Assembly (NCBI GenBank): GCA_037044905.1
Contig: JBAOKB010000118.1
Coordinates: 372,001 to 436,000 of the forward strand
Direction: 5' to 3'
Origin: Hortaea werneckii
Lineage: Eukaryota; Ascomycota; Dothideomycetes; Mycosphaerellales; Teratosphaeriaceae
DNA length: 64,000 bases
A program made the position numbers and the translations under genes. Below, in pieces: positions 24,455 through 35,323 of this stretch; positions within the stretch are counted from its first letter, which is position 1; every line of letters begins with the position of its first letter. Below the pieces are notes generated by a model. The model ran no database searches. It had not been told where the DNA came from and saw nothing but the letters and a program-made list of their open reading frames with translations.

Positions 24455-25802
24455 TGCGATGTCGTCCTAGGAAGAGATGTTGCCGATGCCGAGTTCTAGG
24501 ATGGAAGAGAAATGAGGCGAATCAATGGAAAATAATATATTCCAGACTATGAAGACACGAGGACCAAGTCAAGAAGCACAGAAATTGACCATTAAAGCTC
24601 GAGAAGACCGTCGATGAATCCAAGCGCGCGAAGGATTTGCGGAGGCCATTGAGAAGACCAAGTCTAAGACACGGCGACAGGGCAGTATCCAGGTATCAGA
24701 GTCAAATCCCCTGCACCAGTCGGCTGTTGATGCCCATGCGAGGCGATCCTTGTTCTTCATCGTACGCAAATGAACGATCATCCCTCCAATTCCTTATGCC
24801 TAGGGGCCTCTTTGGCAGTCACCTGTGCCGGCCTGATTTCAACAGCTCTCATCGCTATGAGAACCACAACATAGATCGGCTATCGAGCCTTGTACAAGCT
24901 TTCCTTTATTGCTGCACGGCATCGGCCTTGAAAAAACGACTAGGTTGCAGAACAATACGTTATAGTTGATCAATTGCGATGATTATGGCAGAAAGCGCGA
25001 CGACACTTCGGCTTTGCCTGTCACGTTGTGGATACTAAACTCCCGTCGAATTGTTTCCCATATATTGATGTAGTACTGCATTGACACAAGGGGCTCCAGC
25101 GCAATGGTTCTGTAGCTTGTGAAGAAGCGCAGACCATCGGAGTTGGACGAAGGATGACAGCCGAGTCATGGGCATCCAGGTTCCGCACTACGGTATCTCC
25201 ACACCGGGTCCTTATCCCCGCCAATAGCTCCTACTACACTTGAAGATCATTTCAACCGTAGTAACATCCGCAATCCTCCTCTTTGCTGATATCGCTACGA
25301 TTCAGTGAGCCCTAGCGATGCCTTTCTCGCGTAATTCACCGACGAGGAAGACTCGGACGTGCCTGGATTACACGTAGGTCCTGGTTAAGTTTACTGACTT
25401 CGAGATCGAGGACACTCAGCCACGTCAGAATCAAGAATGGCTCAGCAAGCAAGTAGGTCTTTGAGATGGTTCAGTCTGGGTTTAAAGCCTTGCAGACAGA
25501 CACAATGCCTTTGGCCGATACGTAGGAAACAAAGCGAAGCTGGACCCGGCAGCACGTTCGTCTGCAAGTCCCACATGTGCTTCTGCAGATGCAAGGATAC
25601 CGGGAGTGCTACCCAAATGTCTCATCCATAGCTTCAGTGTCTAATGCGGGCTCCACATGGGCTCGGGATCAGGAACACAAGCGGAGCTGGACGCTCGTTG
25701 GGTCTCTGGAATCAACACAGGACAATCCGTACAGGTAGCTTTCCTGTTTTACGTTCGTTGCTCCCACTCTGCTCGCATCCATTGAATACGTGATCGCCAT
25801 GA
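24455..25802. pseudogene. Gene-poor stretch with possible coding relics
   Basis: About 1.3 kb without an intact gene. On the minus strand at about 25000-25150 one frame reads YRTIALEPLVSMQYYINIW, which looks like real protein sequence but is bounded by stops and changes of frame. I cannot name the family. The rest shows only short shadows. A decayed gene, or an unrecognised upstream part of the monooxygenase gene, are both possible. Confidence 0.3.
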
Positions 25803-27739
25803 ACGGTTCTTTCTGAAGAGCGAAGGCCTTCGAATTGGGTTCCAGTGAAAGAGGAACCACTTTACTCCAAACGGCCATTAAAGATCATCTGCATTGGTGC
25901 CGGCTTCTCCGGTCTGACTCTGGCTTACAAGATCAAGCATGAGCATAAGCTTGACAACATTTTGATCTAGTAGTATACGAGAAGAATGCCGAAGTTGGCG
26001 GGACGTGGTATGAGGTTAGTCTCTAGAGTGATCAGCATTTTACTTGATCAGCTGATGATAAGTCTTCAAGAACCGATATCCCGGCGCTGCTTGCGACATA
26101 CCAGCTCATGCGTACACATTCCCTTTTGAGCCCAACCCAGACTGGTCTCACTTTTACGCTCCAGCGCCCGAGATCGAGACCTATATTAAGCGCACAACCA
26201 GAAAGTGGAACCTGGGCGAGAAAGTTCAATTCAACTCGAAAGTTTTGAGCGCACATTGGGACCAAAGCAACGGCAAGTGGAATCTGGAGCTGGAGCAAGC
26301 AGGTGCGAGGAAGCCTGAAAGCTGCGACATCCTTGTGAATGCATGTGGCTTCCTAAACAAATGGAAGTGGCCAACATCAATCGATGGTTTGTTCGACTTC
26401 AAAGGCAAGCTTATGCACACCGCGAACTGGGATGAGAGCTACGATTGGGAAGGCAAGAGAGTCGCAGTGATCGGAAATGGTAGCTCTGGCATTCAAGCCG
26501 TTGCGGCGATGGCACCAAAGACAACCCGTCTGGTGAACTATGTGCGGAACCCGACGTGGGTGTCAATCAACTTCCTTGCCCAGCATGCAAAGGACGGTCA
26601 CAACTTTGCCTACTCAGAACAAGATAAGCAAAGTTCAGGGAGAATCCTGAAGCCTTTTTGGAATACCGCAAGGCGCTTGAAGGAAGGTCAGTTGCGATAT
26701 TTGCGATTACCTCCAGTCGTTCAGATGCTAACCAGTGGCAGCGTCAACGCTTTCTTCTTCGGTATGCACACTGGTCATCCAGCTGCAGATGGTTTGATGG
26801 CTATCTGTAAGACCCAGATGAAAGACCGACTCGAGTTCGCTCCGGAACTCGCCGAAAAGTTGATTCCAACATTCAGGCCAGGATGTCGCCGTCTGAGTCC
26901 TGGCGATGGATATTTGGAGGCATTTCGATTGGTAAGGTTCTCGGGTTAGCTTTGGCGCTCTGGGTGGCTAACAGAATCAAACAGAATCACGCAGACATGT
27001 GCTGGGATCCTATCGAACGCATCACCGAACGAGGAATAAAGACGACAACTGGCGAGGAAGAATTCGACTTGATTGTGTGTGCCACTGGTTTCGACACCAG
27101 CTTCATTACTCCCTTTGAGCTTGTTGGTCATCATGGTGCCACCTTGAATGAGCGCTGGGCTGTTGATCCGGACGCATTCTTTTCCGTTCAAGTTGATGGC
27201 TTTCCGAACTACTTCATCTTCAACGGACCTAACTGCGTCATCTCTCATGGAAGCGTCCTCACAAATGGCGGCTTCGTGTCAGACTACATCTTGAGATGGG
27301 TGATAAAATTGCCTCAGAGGATATCAAGTATGTCGCTCGTTCCTCTCCTTCATGGAAAGCAAGCTAACGTCAAGACAGATCAATGGACGTGAAGCCTGAT
27401 TCTGTCTCGGACTTCAACGTCTATACACAGGAGTTTCTCAAACGAATGGCCTGGGCCGACAAGTGCCGCAGCTGGTACAAGAATGGAAAAGAGGAAGGCG
27501 CCGTGACGGGAACGTATGGTGGCAGCTTCTTGCACTTCAAGACGCTCATGGAGAATCTGGGCGCTGAACACTTCAACTTCACCTACAACAGCGCTAATCG
27601 CTTCCGCTTCCTAGGCAATGGAGAAGCTATCGGTGAGAATCAAGGTATGGGCGACATGTCCTACTACATGGATGAGATGGATGCAAAACGACGGCGCATA
27701 GAGGAAGGCATGAAAGCTGAGACGAGCTCGAAGAATTGA
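25803..27739 (+). CDS. Baeyer-Villiger-type FAD monooxygenase
   Basis: NADPH- and FAD-dependent enzyme that inserts oxygen next to ketones or hydroxylates substrates (family knowledge). Seen: the FAD fold IICIGAGFSGL; GGTWYE joined by an intron (GTTAGT..AAG) to NRYPGAACDIPAHAYTF; the Baeyer-Villiger fingerprint FKGKLMHTANW (FxGxxxHxxxW); the NADPH motif IGNGSSGIQ; CATGFDTSF; and a C-terminal region ending at 27739. An intron at about 26932-26983 joins EAFRL to NHADMCWDP, and another splits DIK/SMDVKP. Frame shifts are at 25959-25963 (extra T's before DLVVYEKNAEVGG), a pair at about 26628 and 26685 around FRENPEAFLEYRKALEG, and a missing A at 27291-27296. The true start is unresolved; no in-frame ATG precedes the first visible residues. 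Confidence 0.75.
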
Positions 27740-27862
27740 TAAACTTCATCGGCCAACTAAGGTTTTAGGCGACATGACGATTGTGCAATATGGTCACACT
27801 ATCTATCCAATTCGAACATGTCGCAGAAGATCGCACTCAGTAGTAGAGGTGAGCGTGTTCTC

Positions 27863-29526
27863 TTAGTCACCCCACCAGCCGTGACCCCATCCCTGGCCAT
27901 GGCCCCAACCCTTGCCGTGGCCGTTCTGCTTCTGCAAGAAATGTTCAACCTCCTGCTGCTGTCTGTGCACAATGTTCATTGCTTCATCGGTGTCGTAGAG
28001 GTCATACCAGCCCGGAGACTCGTGAGGGGGGTCGCCGGCCCAGACCTCTCCAAACTCATTTTCGTGTTGGGTCTCGGGACGGTAGATACCGCCATAAGCC
28101 CATGGACAAGTCCCAACGTAAGCACCGATCTCAGCCTTAAAGTCGTCGACTGCTGCTCCGATAATGGTCTTGACATCTGTCAGCAATGTACCGAAAAAGT
28201 GGCACCTTTGGTTCGAAACTTACATTGAAGTAATCATCCTTGTTAGTCGTACTTGCAGAGCTGAGGTACGTGTACTCCTTGTCGACATTCTCCCAGTTGT
28301 CTCTGGCCATACCGAATTCTTCCAAGAAGACTGGCTTGCCGAGAGCCCTAGCCCAATCACTCGTGTTGGAGATGAATTCTCTAGCGAAATCGTTGGCTGC
28401 TTGAAGGTTCGCTTCGGAAGAATTGAGCATGTCGTAGATGCCCCAGTTCTGCACCCAGCAGTGAGAAGTAGTGTAATCAATGTTGGTGAAGTTGTGCACG
28501 GCCTTGAAGTACCACTCTCCTTGCTTTCCTTCGAAACCAGTGGTAACAAGCTGCTTCGGGGCGCTAGCCTTGAGGTAGTTTGCAGTAGTTTCGATCCAGT
28601 TCAGAACTTCATCCTCAGGCTCGGCTGCCAAGACCAGCCCGTATGGACCATAGTATCCCGAAGGTCTTGCTGGCTGCGGCTCATTTGCCACCTCCCAGGT
28701 CATGACAGTAGCGTCTTCTTTGTATACTCTGCCGTTGACTGTGTTCACGCGGTTTAGGACGGTGTCGATGTGGTCATGGTACCATTCTTGACACTGCTCG
28801 TTAGTGTAGAACCGATTGGCAAACTCGGTGAAGTTATTGAATGGAACTGCATCCACGCCAACTTCGGTGTAATTTCCCCAGCCAGTTCCAGGCTCTGGAC
28901 GCTGCGGCGGCGCACTGAGGTTCCATGATGAGGGATAAGGAATCGGTTCGTTGTCGTTAGCCCAAGATACATACTGCGCGAAGCCACCGGACCATTGCCA
29001 TTCGTTGGCCAAAGTCATGGTGGCTCTCATGCCACGCTTGCTCATCTCGTCCAAGCACCGGTCAAGTCCAACGAAGATATCTTCGTTGTACTCTCCAGGG
29101 CTCTGCATGAGCGGTGGATCCATACGGAACGGCTGGTGGGTTGGCGCGCCTTCGGATGATGCCATAAGGCGGAGGTGGTTGAGGCCCTTTGCAGCCATTT
29201 GATCCAGTTCTGTGATGAAGCGGGAGTGGTTGCCACCAGCAGAATCGTCGGCGGCCAAGTTCAGACAGGACCAGTAGTTGATACCTTGTGTTGGTGTCAG
29301 ACGGGCATCTTACGCTGATAACTTGCTAGAAGCTCACCTGTCAAGTAATGTACGCCTTTGCTATCCTTCAGCTGATATCCATCAACGTACACAAAATCGT
29401 CAGCAGCGATGGCGTCAGACTTTCCATGGCCATGATCACCATGGTGTCCCCATGGTCTTCCGCCAGGTGTTGGCGAGGCCAACACTGCTGGCAATACCAG
29501 CAAGAAGTCCCAAGTGCTCCTTTCAT
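27863..29526 (-). CDS. Secreted endo-1,4-beta-mannanase (GH5, subfamily 7-like)
   Basis: Cleaves beta-mannan in plant hemicellulose. The catalytic acid/base is in TWEVANEPQPARP and the nucleophile in FLEEFGMARDNW. GLNHLRLMASSEG and NEWQWSGGFAQYVSW fit fungal GH5 mannanases. The start ATG is at 29526. The signal peptide reads MKGALGTS then LLVLPAVLASPTPGG after a one-base correction at 29501-29510. The first intron follows YLTG (exon 2 begins INYWSC), and the second intron (GTAAGT..CAAG) gives DYFN-TIIGAAVDDF, which keeps the frame. The mature protein has His/Gly-rich segments at both ends: GRPWGHHGDHGHGK near the N-terminus and GWGHGQGWGHGWW at the C-terminus. Confidence 0.85.
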
Positions 29527-29866
29527 TGTAAAAAGCAGTTATACCGTAGAGTAAAACATTGAGGGAAGAAATACTGTATACCCTTATTTATACCATTGGT
29601 TCCTCTGCGCTTGCATGCTTGGCATATGCAAAGCCTCCGCAATGTACACCACGTTACATGAAGCCGAGCTACTTTGCAGGCGGACACCGAAAGCTGATCC
29701 CGTCCTGATGGAGTCAATGGATGCAGTTAAAGTGGGCAGAAGAGGGACGCGGAGTGGACGAAATAGGAAGGAAGAGAATGGAACAATGTTGCCCCGAAAG
29801 CGGCGATCCTGGCTTGTGGGGTTTGCTTCAGCCTGATAGGTGCATTTAGTGCAGCTAAGCGGAAGA

Positions 29867-31405
29867 TCAAAGCCCGAGACTATTTGGGAGCGGAGAGGGG
29901 ACACCGAAGACACAGATGACGATGGAAGTGCCAGGGTCGCACCCATGCGCGCGAGAAGGCCCATAACAGCTAGGGGCCAAATGGCGCAGTGAGGTCGTAC
30001 CGTTGACAGCCAATTCTGGAAACATTTTCTCGACCTCCAAGCCAGCCGAATACGAAGGCGCTCGTTCCTAGAAGATCGTTTAAGGCGGTCGGTCGGTTGA
30101 CATAATACTGTGGCCAGCAAGTCAGCCAGCGGCGCCTCTGTATTGTTGAAGAGATGAGTGTTTACCTCGTAATTGACGTCTCCTGAGAGACTAGCAACGG
30201 TACTTGTCCCGTTAAGCGACAGTGTGCCGTTGGACCCAACTTCCAAAAAGCTTTCCAGTACATTTTCGTAGATGCCTACCGCTGTGGTAGTCGATCTTTT
30301 GGCGATGGACTCACCACACGGTCCATCTAATGAAGCCACTCTCACAGCTCTCAAAATGAATAGGCGGTCATGCAACTTGCACTTGCCTCGATGAAATTAC
30401 CTCCTGCCACTGGCTCATCGACCACCTGCCAAACGCCGTATTTGCCCGTGATATTGAAGCTTCGTTCTGCGGCTTCAATTTGCGGAAGTAAAACCCTATT
30501 CAAGAGGCTCTTCATTTTCGGGTAGTAGTGTGAGTCGGGTGACAAGACTTCTAGACTGTTCAATAAACCCAACGTATACCATGCGAGACTTCTGCCCCAT
30601 ACGTTTGGACTGGCCCCATTTTTCGAGCTTCTGGCCCACTTGTGGGCAAATGAGGGATCGTAGCCGTGGACAAGTAAGCCAGAAGGCTTTTGACATATGT
30701 CAGCGAGAAGTTCGATTTGCTGCCAGGCATTCTCGGCACCAAGCGCAAGTCTCAAATCTGTATTGTTTGGGCTCGCGTAATCCGAAGCCAGCAAGTGAAT
30801 GGAGCATAGGAGAACATCCCATCTAAATAGCTCAGATTGTGGTAAGCGCTCAAATTGTTGACATTGTTGTAATACCACAAGCCTCCGTTGTCGTTGCGCG
30901 GCTGTAGCACAGCAGATTGTTCTAGTGCCTCTATGGCTCTGTTCAAAGTGTCGTCATCCTCGTCTTCGGATTGTAGAAGGTAACTTGTGCCTAAGCTGAA
31001 GCGATCGAGCGGAAGCTCGACATTCAATGAAACATTAAGGAAACTCGATGCTGAGCTGGTGATACCATTACGAAGATAAGCGCTCCACTCTGACTTCTGT
31101 GTGCTGTTGGGTGTGGCATTGATAGCGGCACGGAGAGCCTGTTGAAAAATACCAAGCTGGATGAAGCCCGTAGAAGCAGTTGTGAGTCCAGCTCCCTGGC
31201 TACGGGCGATGTTGCTCTCTACCATGCGAAGAGCCAAAGACTCGTTATGTAGGTTTCCTGAACAGATAACACCTTCCTTCCACCAAAGCCAGGCAGAAGG
31301 CTGAGGAAAGGCAATGCGGTAGCTTCATTGTTGGCGTAGAATGCGTACAGTTTAAGTCACTTCCTGAAGTTCACCGTGGGAGCAAGAGACAAGGGAAGCT
31401 GACAT
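29867..31405 (-). CDS. Unsaturated rhamnogalacturonyl hydrolase (GH105)
   Basis: Removes the unsaturated galacturonic acid that lyases leave on rhamnogalacturonan fragments. GH105/YteR features are AWLWWKEGVICSGNLHNESL, GGLWYYNNVNNLSAYHN with the catalytic Asp in SYLDGMFSYAPF, VHGYDPSFAHKWA, GASPNVWGRSLAWYTLGLL and GGNFIEASASCMTAYS. An intron after DVNYE joins YYVNRPTALNDLLGTSAF. Three one-base shifts break the frame: 30795 (SYAPF/HLLASDYA), AAAA at 30353-30356 (one base short, S-F/LRAVRVASLDG) and 30031-30045 near the C-terminus. The start (MSASLVSCSHG at 31405) and the exact stop are uncertain. Confidence 0.75.
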
Positions 31406-31924
31406 GATGCCTACTTCGAAGCGGCGGTACAACAGTGAATCTGAGATAAGCAGCGATCGCGAGTAAGCCGTCAAAACCCAGGACGAGTTTGTAGCATGTT
31501 GCTTGCAATCACTCCTTTGGATGGCAATCTGTGGACCATGACGACGGCAGCGAGAGCTTGAGATCGGGAGCCCTGGAGGACGGAAATTCTGCGCTGGAGG
31601 TTCATTATGAAATCATAAGGCACCTTAACCGATGCTCACCGGGGTTAAGGCGTTTGTTAACTCCTGAGCTCCATACTTTGCAGCGATGTTGTGTTGACGA
31701 TGAATTGTTCTCGCCAGTCTTTCCATCGTTCATCAGCGACATTTCGGTTTGTCTCCATCTTTCAGGTACGCATTTACACAGCGACCTTTTGTGGCATTAG
31801 GATTGATTGGTATTCGGTGTCTTTGAACTTCATTGTTAACAATATTCAGACTCATCACCCAACGGCAACACCATCGACACCCTCAAAGCAGTTCATCCAT
31901 TCAAACCGATACTACTTCTCCGCC
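31406..31924. other. Divergent promoter region between GH105 and GST genes
   Basis: About 520 bp shared upstream region. A possible 5'-UTR intron (GTACGC at about 31766 to a CAG near 31850) precedes the GST start. No coding pattern. Confidence 0.35.
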
Positions 31925-32733
31925 ATGGCACAGCCTTCCGCAAAAAGCAGCGCACGCACCCTCAGTATGAGCTGCTGTACCATCCCGGCATTCCCGGCCG
32001 TGGCGAATACATCCGCTTAGCCTTGGAAGCAGCAGGTGTACCATACACTGATGTCGCTAATGAGCAGAAGGACGGATACAGCACTGTCCAGCAGGTCTGC
32101 ATGAACAAGGGTACTGAGTCTTCTGACGGCAACCCTCCTGTTTTCAGTCCACCAGCGCTACGTGTGCCAGGTGCTGGCGTGGATGGGAAGAGTGCTCTCG
32201 TGATCAGCCAGACCCAAACATCCTCATTTACCTGGGAGACAAGCTCGGCATGGTGCCTGAAAATGAGGCGAGCAAGTTCCATGTTCAACAGATGGCGCTT
32301 ACCGCCTTGGACCTCAGTAACGAGGTCCATGATTCTCACCACCCGATAGCTGTGAGTCTGCGCCCAATGACTTGAAGTTCAACGGTCTCTGCTGACCGGG
32401 CATTTCTCATCCTAGGTAATGTTGTACTACGAAGATCAAAAGGACGCTGCGTTGAAGAAAGCCACCGATGTTCGAGAGAGTCGTATTCCGAAGTTCTTAT
32501 CTTACTTCTCGAGAACATTGCAGCACAACAAGGAAGCTGGTGGCGGCCAAGGCAAATATCTCGTTGGTGACTCGCTTACGTATGCCGATACCACCGTCTG
32601 GCAGGTGCTGGATGGCATCATGTTCGCGTTTCCAAAGGAAATGGGGGCAAGGAAGAAGGAATTTACAGAACTCTTGGATACGTTCTATGAGAATGTTAAG
32701 CAGGAGAAGGGGACTGAAAGACTACTTGAGTAG
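31925..32733 (+). CDS. Glutathione S-transferase
   Basis: Conjugates glutathione to electrophiles. The N-terminal thioredoxin fold shows ELLYHPGIPGRGEYIRLALE, with the glutathione-binding turn reconstructed as SQTPNILIYLGDKLG. An all-helical C-terminal domain follows (ARKKEFTELLDTFYENVK). One intron, 32352-32415 (GTGAGT..TAG), joins HPIA to VMLYYEDQKDAA. Two runs are one base short: AAAAA at 31942-31946 (MAQPSAK/KQRTHPQYELLYHPG) and CCC at 32213-32215. Corrected length is about 248 residues, normal for the family. Confidence 0.8.
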
Positions 32734-33266
32734 TGAGCGAAGGCTGAAATATTCCATGGGCCTGTTCAGGTATTATCCGGAGCTGGATAGGCAGTAAGCT
32801 AGCTGAATCTGTGTCATGCAATCCGCATTGCAGCAAGGAATAATGAATTATGGCCAAAATATGACCAAATCTGTGAACATGAGTGACGAATGAACACATA
32901 GCTATTGCTGCTCTGAAAGAAAGCGGCGCAAAGTTGATTCTCGTTTCAGGAAGTTGAGGAGCAGCCTCGTTCTCGTTCGACGAGCGGTTGCAACTTGTAC
33001 CCGTAAGACTTTTTACAGGGGGCTGCCACATGCTAGGATTATGTCTTATGCATCCTTTATTGCGTATCGCGGAGAAAGCTGATATTACCGCGAAAATAAT
33101 GAGTGAGACGTTGCAATATAAGTGGGGCTGCTAGCGTCCCTTCCGAATTCGGCAGCGAAGCTCTTACCTTACCCAGGTAGGTAGGCAGCCTTCAGGCGTC
33201 TTTCTCGAGCAAGCGATACATGCCATCTCATTCCTCTAATGATTCTCCGGCACACAAAAGCTCGAG
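32734..33266. other. Intergenic region between GST and Rad51-like genes
   Basis: GST 3' flank and promoter of the RecA-like gene. It contains TACCCAGGTA with overlapping AGGTAGGTAGG at 33170-33184. Confidence 0.4.
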
Positions 33267-34330
33267 ATGGGTGCTAGCGCAGATTGCATTCTTGCATCTG
33301 CCCTTTGGTCGCCACCGCAACATCAGGTCATCGATGGCCAGCGATTGCCAAAGCGCCGGAAATTAGGCACAAGCTCCATAAACCTAGACAGAATACTGGA
33401 CGGCGGTCTCGAGTATGGAAATATACACTGCGTCAGTGCCACACCTTCCAGCGGAGCCAGAGAACTCATGGCATCGATCCTGGTCGCGCACCTGCTTACG
33501 GAAGACGATGCGACTGCAACTTTGATCGATGTCGCATTGAGCTTTGACATCAAGACCTTGCATCGCGAGCTACTTCGACAGCTGCATGCAAGGGGAAAGA
33601 TGGAAAAGGATGCTTTGAAAATCCTCGAAAAAGTTAGGATCATGAAGGCTTTCGATTGCGTAGGACTGACTGAGTGTATCGCGGAGATGCGACAACTACT
33701 TGACTACGAGCGCTTCGAATCTGTATCGCAGCACAAAGGGCCACTTAAGCCTCCCGGAAAAGGTACAATATCAGATAGCGAGAGCGATGATGATGAGCTT
33801 CTCGACAATGAGCCCGCGTCTTTGGGCCAATCGGAATTGCCTGAGTCAGAAACAGGGCAACAAGAACGTCTATCTCGCAGATCGAATCTACTCATGATAG
33901 ACACTATCTCTAAACCTTTCACTCCGCTACTCAAGAACAATCATACCCACGGCCAGGCAATGCTAGCATCCTTCATGCGCTCGCTGCGCCACTTTACCAC
34001 ATCGCACGATCTTGCCACGCTGCTCCTGAACACTGTGACCGACTTCGACAAGACGAGGAAGAAGCACCGAGCATGTTCTCGAGCTGCACTGCGCGCCCGG
34101 CACTGGGCAAGGGCTTCTGCCACCTTGTTGACACACATTTGCTGGTGCATGAAGAAGCGAAATCAGCCCAAGATGCTAAACTGATGATGATGAGCAAAGG
34201 CGCTTCGGGTGGGCATAAAGGTTTAACAGCCAACGTGATCGAAGTTCTTAGTGATCGATACGAAGGGAGAACAGGAAGATGGGCTGCATTCGAGGTGGGA
34301 GAGGATGGAGGGCTCAAGGATATGTGTTGA
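33267..34330 (+). CDS. Rad51/RecA-family recombination paralogue with altered Walker A
   Basis: About 354 residues. GTSSINLDRILDGGLEYGNI is the usual lead-in of Rad51-type ATPases, and LLMIDTISKPF fits Walker B. DLATLLLNTVTDF and RPALGKGFCHLVDTHLLVHE match the loop and C-terminal strands of Rad51 paralogues (XRCC2/Rlp1- or Rad55/57-type). The Walker A position reads SATPSSGARELM and lacks the expected GK[ST], so ATP binding may be lost or atypical. One base shift at 34051-34064 separates the N-part from the C-part (EEEAPSMFSSCTARPALGKG). Probable role: homologous recombination mediator. Which paralogue it is cannot be decided. Confidence 0.65.
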
Positions 34331-34504
34331 TCCCGATTCGCCCATAGCATGGGCCCTGCAGAATCGCGATCCGTTTGCTTCCTGCGTGAAAATGAAAACT
34401 CGCGAGCCCTATAGTCATTTCAAAAATGTGCCATTGCCATCTCGTGGTAATATATACAGCCTCCTCAGAACGCCCGCCAGCCGGCCAGTCCAAATGTAGA
34501 ACCT

Positions 34505-35046
34505 CTATTTTCCCTCCTTATGCACATTGTCCTGTACTGTCGGCAGCAAGCTTGCAGGCTTGATGTTGACGTCCTCCTCCTTGCGGTCTAGCAGTCCGAG
34601 CGATCGTATCTGTCCAGCGCTCGGTGCCTGATCGCGTGGTGTCTCGGCTTCTTTGCGGCGGTAGGCGGCTTGGAGAGCAGTGATTTTTGCGGCCTGGAAA
34701 AAGCGCGTGGTCGTTAGTACGCGGGCAAATCATACTTCGATGCCTGGACAATCCTCGCACAGGCTGGGGGCATTCGTACCTCCTTCCGGTGGTGCAGGCA
34801 CTCATAGTAGTCTTCTAGCACAGGCTTGCACTTGAACTTTCCTGAGTCATCCTCGGCGTTCGTGTTGACAACGTAGCAGGCAAGCACTTCTTGCCAGAAA
34901 GGAAAGCATCGCGAGGGACCTATCGAGAGCGAGTCTGGTTAGCATAACTTCAGGCCGGTGGGGTGCGGTCGCGGTGGCATAGTCGCTGGCGCGGATTAGA
35001 TTCGATTAGGTCGCATACCTCCGTTCAAACCATATCCGGACGCCAT
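34505..35046 (-). CDS. NADH:ubiquinone oxidoreductase subunit NDUFS5-like (complex I)
   Basis: CDS complement(join(34505..34693, 34780..34919, 35019..35046)), 118 residues, frame fully intact. The protein starts MASGYGLNGGPSRCFPFW. Cysteines at residues 14, 24, 40 and 50 form twin CX9C motifs, typical of intermembrane-space proteins oxidised by the Mia40 pathway. YYECLHHRKEAAKITALQAA fits fungal NDUFS5 (15-kDa subunit). It lies on the intermembrane-space side of complex I. Divergent from the Zn2Cys6 gene, with starts only about 300 bp apart. Confidence 0.88.
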
Positions 35047-35323
35047 GGCTGCTGTATGGTGACAGAAGATTCAGAGAGGGCGTAGGAGAGCTCGTCGCCC
35101 GCAGTCGCTGTAGCCAATGGCCGGAGAGTGAGGTTCGCTGATGAGGCTCGGGCTTCGGCAAAGAAAGATGTGGGACAGGACACAGATATCAGTCTTTGTC
35201 AGCCCGATGTCTCCGACCTCCAAATGCCAGTACTGTACTGAACATGATCGCGCAATAGTTCCTCCTACAGAGAAGCGTCGCCCGGAATTGTCTCGCTAGT
35301 GGTGTCCCTCTTGAATTGTTCAG

